DNA from: Flavobacteriales bacterium
Lineage (GTDB): Bacteria > Bacteroidota > Bacteroidia > Flavobacteriales_G > Salibacteraceae
Direction: 5' to 3'
Assembly: GCA_020435995.1 (NCBI GenBank)
Contig: JAGQYO010000007.1
Location: forward strand, 35,170-99,169
Length of the DNA: 64,000 bases
The stretch's first letter is position 1. Every line of letters starts with the position of its first letter. The position numbers were made by a program, and so were the translations under genes. Positions 55,454 through 62,750 of the stretch are shown here, piece by piece. The notes under the pieces are model-generated. The model was not told the DNA's origin, made no database searches, and saw only the letters and a program-made list of their open reading frames with translations.

Positions 55454-56260
55454 GTGCGAACGTATCTAATTGTAACTCTATTTTTAGTGATTAATGCCTT
55501 TGGCTTCAGTCAAAGTACCACGCAATTCGGCCTATCCGCAGGAGTTTCATATTATTTGGGCGATTTAAATGTAAACAAACACTTCCCCAGCCAAATGACA
55601 CATTTTACCAGAGGAATTATTCACCGACAACCATTAAATGACAGATGGGCTTGGAAAAATAACCTACTTTTTGGTGAGTTAAGCGCAAAAGATGAATTAT
55701 CTAGCTCCGAAATTCAGCAAAACAGAAACTTGAGTTTTCAAACAACTTTGGTTGAATTTGCCAGTACATTCGAATTTAATTTCTTTAAGTACCATCCCTT
55801 TGTGTTAAATGAATACATTACTCCCTATTTGTACGGTGGGCTGGGATTTTTCTGGATCAATCCAAAAACCGAACTCAATGGAAATCTATACGAACTGAGG
55901 GAGTATGAAACCGAAATAAGAGGAAAGTTATACCCTAAAATGCAGTTTGCCTTCCCGTTTGGATTAGGTATCAAATTCAAGTTTTCACACCGGTTTATGT
56001 TTTCCTTGGAGTATGGTTTAAGAAAAACTTTTACTGATTATATAGACGATGTGAGTACCTCGTACCCAGATGACCCGCGAGAAATTGGCACGGTCTCCCA
56101 AGAGCTTTCGAATAGGGCGATAAATACCGAGAATAGACAAAATGAATGGGGAATGCAAAGAGGCAATTCTCAACGAAAGGATATGTACAGTACAACCCAG
56201 TTTAGTTTACTAATTAGAATCGGAAAGAACCCTAATCTTTGTAAATATAACACCCACTAA
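55454..56260 (+). CDS. DUF6089-like outer-membrane beta-barrel protein, copy 2
   Basis: The 268-residue protein starts at GTG (55454) and has a signal peptide (YLIVTLFLVINAFGFSQ). It shares with the preceding gene the segments SYYLGDLN, LFGELSAKDEL, QNRNLSFQTTLVEFASTFEF and RKTFTDYIDDVSTSYPDD, so the pair arose by duplication. A barrel in the outer membrane is predicted. It is 21 bp after copy 1 and ends 24 bp before the uppS terminator hairpin. Function unknown. Confidence 0.78.
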   Translation: MRTYLIVTLFLVINAFGFSQSTTQFGLSAGVSYYLGDLNVNKHFPSQMTHFTRGIIHRQPLNDRWAWKNNLLFGELSAKDELSSSEIQQNRNLSFQTTLVEFASTFEFNFFKYHPFVLNEYITPYLYGGLGFFWINPKTELNGNLYELREYETEIRGKLYPKMQFAFPFGLGIKFKFSHRFMFSLEYGLRKTFTDYIDDVSTSYPDDPREIGTVSQELSNRAINTENRQNEWGMQRGNSQRKDMYSTTQFSLLIRIGKNPNLCKYNTH

Positions 56261-56265
56261 TAAAG

Positions 56266-56273
56266 TATATTTG
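56266..56273 (+). promoter_or_regulatory. -7 box (TATATTTG) for uppS
   Basis: TATATTTG is an exact match located between the DUF6089 stop and the hairpin at 56284. A TTTG 24 bp upstream (56238-56241) could be the -33 element. If used, the uppS mRNA begins with the hairpin. Confidence 0.45.
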
Positions 56274-56283
56274 CCCGATGTTC

Positions 56284-56307
56284 AAAAGCCTTCTTAGAGG
56301 CTTTTTT
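56284..56307 (+). terminator. Intrinsic terminator hairpin before uppS
   Basis: An 8-bp stem (56284-56291 with 56298-56305) closes a 6-nt loop and continues into TTC. The uppS ATG at 56313 follows 5 bp after the T run. Confidence 0.75.
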
Positions 56308-56312
56308 CGTTT

Positions 56313-57056
56313 ATGAGTTTCAAAGAAAAAATTGATATTTCAAAATTACCTAAGCACGTATCTATTATTATGGATGGAAACGGTCGCTGGGCAAAACAAA
56401 AAGGTCAAATAAGGATTTTTGGACACCGCAACGCCATTGAATCTGTAAGGGATACCGTGGAAGCTGCTGCAGAAATAGGCGTGCAGTTCCTCACCTTGTA
56501 TGCTTTTTCTACCGAAAACTGGAACCGCCCCAAATTTGAGGTTAATGCCCTCATGGAATTGCTCGTAACTTCCTTGCACAAAGAGCTACCAACCTTAATG
56601 AAAAATGGAATTAAACTCCAAACCATTGGAAATGTAGCATCTCTTCCAAAAAAATGTGGGAAAACCTTGAGCCAAACCATTAAAGAAACCAGTTCAAACG
56701 ATAAGCTTACACTCATACTTGCGCTGAGTTATAGTGCGAGATGGGAAATTCTTGAAGCCGTAAAAAATATTATTCACGATGCTAAAAACAACAAATTGAC
56801 CGAATTAGAGTTTAATGAACCTGATTTTGAATCCTATTTAAACACAAAGGGAATTCCAGACCCCGAACTCATGATACGCACAAGTGGCGAACAACGCATT
56901 AGTAATTTTTTGTTATGGCAATCTGCCTATACCGAATTCTATTTTACGGAAACCCTATGGCCAGACTTTAGAAAAGAAGATTTTTATAAAGCTCTTTACC
57001 ATTACCAAAATCGTGAACGACGCTTTGGCAAAACCAGTGAACAACTGCAATCGTAG
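56313..57056 (+). CDS. uppS: Isoprenyl transferase (undecaprenyl diphosphate synthase)
   Basis: UppS builds the lipid carrier of peptidoglycan and other envelope glycans from isopentenyl diphosphate. The 247-residue protein has the catalytic Asp21 in MDGNGRWAKQKG, the FGHRNAIESVRDTV motif, TLYAFSTENWNRP, and the C-terminal PELMIRTSGEQRISNFLLWQ and ETLWPDF segments of the cis-prenyltransferase family. Its stop abuts the bamA ATG with no gap. Confidence 0.97.
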   Translation: MSFKEKIDISKLPKHVSIIMDGNGRWAKQKGQIRIFGHRNAIESVRDTVEAAAEIGVQFLTLYAFSTENWNRPKFEVNALMELLVTSLHKELPTLMKNGIKLQTIGNVASLPKKCGKTLSQTIKETSSNDKLTLILALSYSARWEILEAVKNIIHDAKNNKLTELEFNEPDFESYLNTKGIPDPELMIRTSGEQRISNFLLWQSAYTEFYFTETLWPDFRKEDFYKALYHYQNRERRFGKTSEQLQS

Positions 57057-59690
57057 ATGCTAAGAATATTATCCCTATTTCTACTTTCTTCTTTTCTATC
57101 GGTGCCTTTGCAAGCGCAGATTGAATTAGGAGGTGATGAGGAAAAAATAAACTACGCAAAACCCAAGGAGTATATCCTAGGTGGAATTACCGTTAAAGGA
57201 ACCGAAAAACTAGATGAAGGCGCCCTTATTCTCATTTCTGGACTAAAAATCGGAAGAAAAATAACGGTGCCAGGAGATGACTTGGCTAAGGCTATCCGAA
57301 AATTGTGGGCACAGGGGCTTTTTGAAGACATAAAAGTTTCTTACACAAAGATTACAGGAAATACCATATTCTTTGAAATAACGGTAAAGGAGCAGCCCCG
57401 GCTTTCAAGGTTTAAATTCAATGGCGTTAAAAAATCGGAAGCCAATGACCTAAGAGAAGAAATTGATCTCTATCGTGAAAAAATTGTTACCGAAAATTTA
57501 TTGCTAACTACAAAGAAAAAGGTACTGACCTATTTTACCGACAAGGGTTATTTAAATACAGAAGTGAAGATCACGCAAAAAGCAGATGATGAATACCAAG
57601 ATAGGGTAATGCTCATCCTTGATATTGATAAAAATAGAAAGGTAAAAATCAACGAGATTATCATTCGCGACAACTCACAAATTTCTACCTACAAGCTCAA
57701 AAAATCAATGAAGGATACTCGCGAAAAATCTTCTTTCCAGCCCTTCTATGACATGGACGGAGTTATGTTAGACGTAACTACCGCCTCTCTTCCCACGGAA
57801 GATTCAGCTCATGCAGGGCATATTATGTGGGATTATGCCAACGAAAACGTTCATCTCAATATTTTTAAGTCTTCCAAATTCATTGAAAAAACCTACGAAG
57901 AAGACAAGGCAAAAATTATAGCAGCTTATAAGGAAAAAGGATACCGAGATGCGCGAATTGGTCGAGATAGCATCTACGATTTTGACGACAAAAGCATCAA
58001 CATTGATCTAAAAATTGAGGAGGGGCCGCAGTATTTTATTCGCAGTGTTAAGTGGGTTGGAAACACCAAGTATCCCACACACATTCTCAAGAGCATTCTC
58101 GGCGTTAAAAAAGGTGACATATATAACCCCAACCTCTTAGACCAACGTCTATTTATGGATCCAAATGGCAAGGACGTTTCATCCTTGTATATGGATGACG
58201 GCTATTTGTTTTTCCAAGTTACTCCGGTTGAGGTGTATGTAGAAAATGATTCTGTTGATCTCGAAATTAGAATTTACGAAGGACAACAGGCCACCATCAA
58301 CAAGGTAATGGTAAGGGGAAATACCAAAACAAACGACCACGTTATTTACAGAGAACTTAGAACCTACCCCGGAACACTTTTCAGCCGTTCTGATATTATT
58401 CGATCACAAAGACAGCTCTCCGTGTTGGGGTATTTCGACCCGCAGGCTATGAATGTAACACCCATTCCAAATCCTGAGGACGCCACGGTTGACATGGAAT
58501 ACACTGTAGAGGAAAAACCCTCAGATCAAATTGAGTTATCGGGTGGTTTTGGAGGCGGGCGTATTGTAGGTTCAGCTGGTATTGTGTTTACTAATTTTTC
58601 GCTGCGAAACGTGGGTAAAATTGACGAATGGAGGCCTTTACCCTCTGGAGATGGGCAATCCCTAAGTTTAAGAGCCCAAACAAGTGGAAGATGGTTCAGC
58701 TCTATAAATATGTCATTTACTGAGCCTTGGCTTGGCGGCAAAAAACCACTTTCGTTTTCTGTATCTGGTTACTACTCCATTCAAACAAACGGTGAAAAGA
58801 AAAACATCACCAACGACTTTGGGGAAAAAATCGAAAACCCAAATCGCAATTACATTAAAATACACGGTGTATCAGTTGGCCTAGGCAAGCAGCTTAAATG
58901 GCCCGACGATTACTTTATACTCCGGCATGAAGTAAGCCTTCAGACCTATGAAATGAAGGACTGGCAAGCCTTTATTTTTGACAATGGCTTTTCCAATAAC
59001 CTTTTTTACCGAATTACCCTTAACAGAAATTCTTTGGATCAGATTATCTATCCAAAAATGGGCTCTGATATAAAGGTATCCCTCCAAGCAACACCTCCAT
59101 ATAGCTCCATGAGTGGTAAGGACTACTCAATTTTGCAGGCCACCGAAAAGTATAAATGGATTGAATATTACAAGTGGAAATTTACCTGCGATTGGTACAC
59201 TCCCATTATTCAAAACCTCGTGTTAAAGGCCAAAGTCGGATATGGCTTTCTGGGATATTATAACGGCGACATTGGACCAGCTCCATTCGAGCGTTTTTAC
59301 TTAGGTGGTAGCGGCCTCACTGGGTTTCAATTGGATGGTAGAGAAATTATCGCCCTAAGAGGATACGACGACGGCTCCATCTCGCCCGTAACAGGAGGAA
59401 CATCCATTACCAAATACACCTTAGAACTCCGCTACCCGCTCAGCCTTAACCCAAGTGCAACTATTTATGTGCTGGGATTTGCAGAGGCTGGAAATACTTG
59501 GAACGATATTTCTAAGTTCAGCCCTTTCCAACTAAAACGTTCTACCGGTTTGGGAGTCCGTATTTTCCTTCCTATGTTTGGGCTTTTGGGTCTAGATTGG
59601 GGCTATAGGTTAGATGACGTAACAGGTAGACCTGGAATGCAAAAATCTCAAATCCATTTTACCATTGGTGCTAATTTGGGTCAGTTATAA
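57057..59690 (+). CDS. bamA: Outer-membrane protein assembly factor BamA
   Basis: BamA inserts beta-barrels into the outer membrane. The 877-residue protein has a signal peptide, a periplasmic POTRA array (about 40-480; repeats include GGITVKGTEKLDEGALILIS, FKFNGVKKSEANDL, KWVGNTKYPTHILKSIL, KVMVRGNTKTNDHVIYREL), and a C-terminal barrel. The loop motif VRGF/Y occurs as LRGY in IIALRGYDDG. The C-terminal residue is Leu, where most barrels end in Phe. The gene abuts uppS and is followed by two Skp-type genes, a usual BAM neighbourhood. Confidence 0.96.
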   Translation: MLRILSLFLLSSFLSVPLQAQIELGGDEEKINYAKPKEYILGGITVKGTEKLDEGALILISGLKIGRKITVPGDDLAKAIRKLWAQGLFEDIKVSYTKITGNTIFFEITVKEQPRLSRFKFNGVKKSEANDLREEIDLYREKIVTENLLLTTKKKVLTYFTDKGYLNTEVKITQKADDEYQDRVMLILDIDKNRKVKINEIIIRDNSQISTYKLKKSMKDTREKSSFQPFYDMDGVMLDVTTASLPTEDSAHAGHIMWDYANENVHLNIFKSSKFIEKTYEEDKAKIIAAYKEKGYRDARIGRDSIYDFDDKSINIDLKIEEGPQYFIRSVKWVGNTKYPTHILKSILGVKKGDIYNPNLLDQRLFMDPNGKDVSSLYMDDGYLFFQVTPVEVYVENDSVDLEIRIYEGQQATINKVMVRGNTKTNDHVIYRELRTYPGTLFSRSDIIRSQRQLSVLGYFDPQAMNVTPIPNPEDATVDMEYTVEEKPSDQIELSGGFGGGRIVGSAGIVFTNFSLRNVGKIDEWRPLPSGDGQSLSLRAQTSGRWFSSINMSFTEPWLGGKKPLSFSVSGYYSIQTNGEKKNITNDFGEKIENPNRNYIKIHGVSVGLGKQLKWPDDYFILRHEVSLQTYEMKDWQAFIFDNGFSNNLFYRITLNRNSLDQIIYPKMGSDIKVSLQATPPYSSMSGKDYSILQATEKYKWIEYYKWKFTCDWYTPIIQNLVLKAKVGYGFLGYYNGDIGPAPFERFYLGGSGLTGFQLDGREIIALRGYDDGSISPVTGGTSITKYTLELRYPLSLNPSATIYVLGFAEAGNTWNDISKFSPFQLKRSTGLGVRIFLPMFGLLGLDWGYRLDDVTGRPGMQKSQIHFTIGANLGQL

Positions 59691-59699
59691 AACTAGGAT

Positions 59700-60212
59700 A
59701 TGAAAAGTTGGATCACTTTAATTTTCGTTTTTTTCGCAACATCGGTTGCCTTTAGTCAGAAGTTTGTTTACGTAAATACCGAGCTAATTCTAGAAAGTAT
59801 GCCCGATTACGCCGAAGCACAAGAAGAGCTTGATAAACAATCGAAAAAGTGGCAAGAATCGATTGAAGCCCAGTTTGCCGAGATTGAAAGTTTGTACCAA
59901 GCGTATAAAGCGGAACAGATATTGTTAACGGACGAACTCAAGAAAAAAAGAGAAAAAGAAATCACCGATAAAGAAACTGCTGTGAGAGCATATCAAAAAG
60001 AAAAGTTTGGGGTTAATGGTGAGTTATTCACCATGCGACAAAAACTCATTAAGCCCTTACAAGATAAAATTTATGATGCACTTAAAAATTTGGCCACGGC
60101 AGGCAATTATGCCATTATTTTTGATTTGGCCAGTACCAGCAACATTCTTTACTCTCACGACCGATATGACAAGACCGATGAGGTCATCAAAAAATTAGGA
60201 TATTCTAAATGA
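59700..60212 (+). CDS. OmpH/Skp-family periplasmic chaperone, copy 1
   Basis: The 170-residue protein has a signal peptide (WITLIFVFFATSVAFSQ) and a long charged coiled-coil (about 30-115, EAQEELDKQSKKWQESIEAQ) between the two short beta parts of Skp (FVYVNTELILESMPDYAEA and YAIIFDLASTSNILYS). Skp carries unfolded outer-membrane proteins to BamA, whose gene is 9 bp upstream. Confidence 0.9.
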   Translation: MKSWITLIFVFFATSVAFSQKFVYVNTELILESMPDYAEAQEELDKQSKKWQESIEAQFAEIESLYQAYKAEQILLTDELKKKREKEITDKETAVRAYQKEKFGVNGELFTMRQKLIKPLQDKIYDALKNLATAGNYAIIFDLASTSNILYSHDRYDKTDEVIKKLGYSK

Positions 60213-60249
60213 TAAACATAATATTGCAAACCTTTTAAAAACAGAAAAA

Positions 60250-60774
60250 ATGACTAAAGTTCTTCATACCATTCTTTTGTTCAGCGCATTGACCATCGGA
60301 ATTAATGCCTCGGCACAAAAAGCTAATAAATTGGGGTGGATCAATTCAAACGATCTTCTTTTACTTATGCCAGAACGAGATTCCGCTGAAGCTCAATTGA
60401 AAGCATTCGCACAGCAATTAGAATTACAACTTACTTCTATGACCGGTGAATACGAGAAAAAATACACTGAGTATCAGCAAAATATGGCTGTAATGAACGA
60501 CGTAGTTAAAGCTTCGAAGGAAGAAGAAATCATGGACCTTCAAACTCGAATTCAAGAATTTCAGCAAAAGGCACAACAGTCGCTTCAAAAGAAAGAAGGT
60601 GCTTTGATGGAACCTTTGATCAAAAAAGCAAAGGATGCTATTTCGGCGGTAGCCAAAGAAAACGGGTATAATTATGTGTTTGATGTGAGTGTAGGCACCC
60701 TGCTTCATTACCCAGAAGGTGATGATTTACTTCCACTCGTAAAAACCAAAATGGGAATTACAGCAAGTAAATAA
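60250..60774 (+). CDS. OmpH/Skp-family periplasmic chaperone, copy 2
   Basis: The 174-residue protein has a signal peptide ending near ASAQKAN and the same layout as copy 1: LGWINSNDLLLLMPERDSAEA, a coiled-coil of about 75 residues and YNYVFDVSVGTLLHYPEGDD. It is 37 bp after copy 1 and probably a duplicate. Its TAA stop is the first part of a TAAATTTG box. Confidence 0.9.
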   Translation: MTKVLHTILLFSALTIGINASAQKANKLGWINSNDLLLLMPERDSAEAQLKAFAQQLELQLTSMTGEYEKKYTEYQQNMAVMNDVVKASKEEEIMDLQTRIQEFQQKAQQSLQKKEGALMEPLIKKAKDAISAVAKENGYNYVFDVSVGTLLHYPEGDDLLPLVKTKMGITASK

Positions 60775-60779
60775 ATTTG
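60772..60779 (+). promoter_or_regulatory. TAAATTTG box fused to a stop codon, upstream of murI
   Basis: TAAATTTG matches TAnnTTTG exactly, is identical to the box at 33187, contains the skp stop codon and touches the hairpin at 60780. Whether it is a promoter is untested. Confidence 0.35.
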
Positions 60780-60804
60780 AAACATCCTTCGGGATGTTTT
60801 TTTT
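60780..60804 (+). terminator. Intrinsic terminator with UUCG tetraloop before murI
   Basis: An 8-bp stem (60780-60787 with 60792-60799) closes a TTCG tetraloop with C-G closure and is followed by five more T. The murI ATG at 60805 begins at the next base. Confidence 0.9.
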
Positions 60805-61602
60805 ATGTCTAAAAACAATAGCATAGGAATATTTGATAGTGGGGTGGGTGGCCTTACCGTAGCCCATGCTATTGCTAAATCTTTGCCCAATGAAAACCTC
60901 GTTTATTTCGGAGACACCCTACACCTTCCCTATGGCGAAAAATCGGCGGAGTCTATACAGCGATATGCCGCACAAATAGCGGACTTCCTGATGGCTCAAG
61001 GATGTAAAATAATAGTTATCGCTTGTAACTCTGCTTCGGCCACTGCATACGATTCGACCAAAATCCATATTCAAAACAAACTGCCAGTAATTAATGTAAT
61101 TGACCCTATGGTGGAGCACATTGCCAACCATTTCAATGGCAAAAATGTAGGTGTGGTGGGAACCAAAGCAACCATTAAATCTAAGGTTTATGAAAATAAA
61201 TTGGTCGGTATTTCAAACATCATCGGAAAAGCCACACCACTGCTCGCACCCATGATTGAGGAAGGTTTTATTCAGGATCAGGTAAGCAGAGCAGTTATCA
61301 CATCTTACATGAACGACGCCAAGCTGAGTGAACTTCAAGCGATGGTTTTGGGTTGTACACACTACCCGCTAATCAAAAAAGACTTTGAGCATCTGCTCGG
61401 TGGAAAAGTAGTCGTGTTGGATTCCTCCGAAATTGTAGCACAAGCTGTAAAAGCTCAACTTGAAGCACTAAGCCTGATGAGCGATTCCCAATTACCCGGA
61501 ACTCAAAAGTTTTTTATTTCTGACTATACCGACTCATTTAAATCAATGGCTGCCAAGTTTTTTGGAGAAACTATTGAACTCGAAGAAAGACATTTGGGGT
61601 AA
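60805..61602 (+). CDS. murI: Glutamate racemase
   Basis: MurI supplies D-glutamate for peptidoglycan. The 265-residue protein has IGIFDSGVGGLTV at 7-19 (Asp11, Ser12), and the two catalytic cysteines Cys74 in IACNSASAT and Cys184 in LGCTHYPLI. The family length is standard. It follows the skp pair across a compact hairpin junction. Confidence 0.97.
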   Translation: MSKNNSIGIFDSGVGGLTVAHAIAKSLPNENLVYFGDTLHLPYGEKSAESIQRYAAQIADFLMAQGCKIIVIACNSASATAYDSTKIHIQNKLPVINVIDPMVEHIANHFNGKNVGVVGTKATIKSKVYENKLVGISNIIGKATPLLAPMIEEGFIQDQVSRAVITSYMNDAKLSELQAMVLGCTHYPLIKKDFEHLLGGKVVVLDSSEIVAQAVKAQLEALSLMSDSQLPGTQKFFISDYTDSFKSMAAKFFGETIELEERHLG

Positions 61603-61696
61603 AGGAGGGTTCAGTTGCCAGAAGTGAGTTATTAGTTACCAGACGGGAGTGGCGAGAGGCAAGGCTCAAATATTTTGAATATTGAGTTCAAAATCA
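61603..61696. other. Convergent intergenic region with short repeats and a hairpin
   Basis: AGTTGCCAGA (61613-61622) and AGTTACCAGA (61634-61643) are near-identical direct repeats 21 bp apart in a stretch that is more G-rich than its surroundings. An imperfect hairpin at 61665-61686 (9 bp with one bulged A) could end transcription from either side, though it has no T run. Confidence 0.4.
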
Positions 61697-62359
61697 TTAA
61701 TTCAGCATTCGTTCAAAACCAAATAATTCTACCTGTGAGATAATCACACACCAATGATACTTTTTTACGCATGAAATAATCTCTTTGACGTGTTTAAGAT
61801 TCAATTTTTGTTTGACCGAGTCAAGATGTTTTTTTACGGTGGAAGGTGAGAGATTCATTTCAGCGGCAATGCCATCTTGAGTTAGGCCTTCAAGAAACCA
61901 ATTAACCACATCCACTTCTCTGTAGGTAATTCCAAAACTACTTGGGCTGTTAATATAGGGCCGCATTTTTTTAAAGCCAATATTAAAATACGATCCAACG
62001 AACTTTGAACCCATTCTCATACAAGCAATTGCAAGAGGCAGCTCAAGGACGAGTTTATTTTCTGTCAGAAGATTGAAACTAAGGTTGGTTGACGGGATTT
62101 CCAGATTTTTATAAGGATTGGTTTTGTAAACCAGCGCTACTTCAGTGCCTACTTTAATTTTTGACAAGTGTCGTTGAAAGGCCTTTGTGTCATTCGGGAT
62201 ATGAACTAGCAAAATAATAATTGGTGAGGACTCATCGTCAAAACTAAAAAGAGAGTCGAAATCCGAGAATGCATGTACAATTTCAATTTGTGAAGAATTT
62301 TTAATAATCTCAGCGGTATTGTAAGTGAAGGCTGAATCTGAAGAAAGAATGGCTACCAT
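61697..62359 (-). CDS. LuxR-type HTH regulator with degenerate receiver domain
   Basis: From the ATG at 62359 the protein has 220 residues. The first 120 have the outline of a response-regulator receiver (MVAILSSDSAFTYNTAEII, SPIIILLVHIPNDTKAF). The phosphoacceptor Asp after the third strand is absent (LLVHIP), so phosphorylation is unlikely. A LuxR/GerE helix-turn-helix is near the C terminus (YREVDVVNWFLEGLTQDGIA, LSPSTVKKHLDSVKQKLN). In-frame ATGs at 62440 and 62425 are alternatives. The first is immediately followed by a G9 tract. 62359 is chosen because it fits the receiver domain start. No histidine kinase gene is adjacent. It is divergent from the secreted-protein gene. Confidence 0.78.
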   Translation of the reverse strand: MVAILSSDSAFTYNTAEIIKNSSQIEIVHAFSDFDSLFSFDDESSPIIILLVHIPNDTKAFQRHLSKIKVGTEVALVYKTNPYKNLEIPSTNLSFNLLTENKLVLELPLAIACMRMGSKFVGSYFNIGFKKMRPYINSPSSFGITYREVDVVNWFLEGLTQDGIAAEMNLSPSTVKKHLDSVKQKLNLKHVKEIISCVKKYHWCVIISQVELFGFERMLN

Positions 62360-62750
62360 GTGATTTGAGTTAGATGATTTGAAATGAAAGTCTAAAAATA
62401 TCAAAGAACTTGATAAATATGACATTTTACCCCCCCCCATTTTGCCAACAGTCTGTTTTAGTGCGTGTTACAAGCATAAAACTATCCTTTTAGACACCCT
62501 TTAACCTATCAAAACTATACTTTTAGCTACCCCAACATGCCCATAAAAAGCTAAAAGTTCTAGTTGAAAACTCAAAAAACTATCCTTTTAGCCACTTGAC
62601 AAGCTCCCAAAACCTCCCAACCTTTCTTGAAACAAAATACCATGGATATTAATTGGCTTTACCTACTGCATTTTTTCTGACTTGCGCTAACTGGCTTTTA
62701 ACCTTCCTGAAAACTCAAATTATTTATTCATTAAAAAAACAATAACAATT
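62360..62750. other. Divergent intergenic region between the regulator and the secreted protein
   Basis: This region (310 bp counted from the outer ATG at 62440) holds a C9 homopolymer (62430-62438), a family of four related 16-17 bp motifs between 62478 and 62591, two boxes reading toward the regulator (TATGCTTG at 62471-62478, one mismatch; TAGTTTTG at 62510-62517, exact) and an A-rich leader before the secreted-protein ATG at 62751. From 62592 to 62740 I see no further motif and no clear promoter for the secreted gene. Confidence 0.6.
62478..62591. repeat. Four-copy motif AAAACTATMCTTTTAG
   Basis: Direct copies AAAACTATCCTTTTAG at 62478-62493, AAAACTATACTTTTAG at 62511-62526 and AAAACTATCCTTTTAG at 62576-62591 are 33 and 65 bp apart. 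An inverted, slightly degenerate copy lies at 62549-62565 (AGCTAAAAGTTCTAGTT). Each direct copy contains the half-dyad CTA-N6-TAG. The placement between a LuxR-type gene and its divergent neighbour fits operator sites. Confidence 0.7.

Noticed and set aside
62478..62591. Repeated motif considered as a small CRISPR array.
   Set aside because: Repeats are 16 bp, spacings are irregular, one copy is inverted and no cas gene is nearby.
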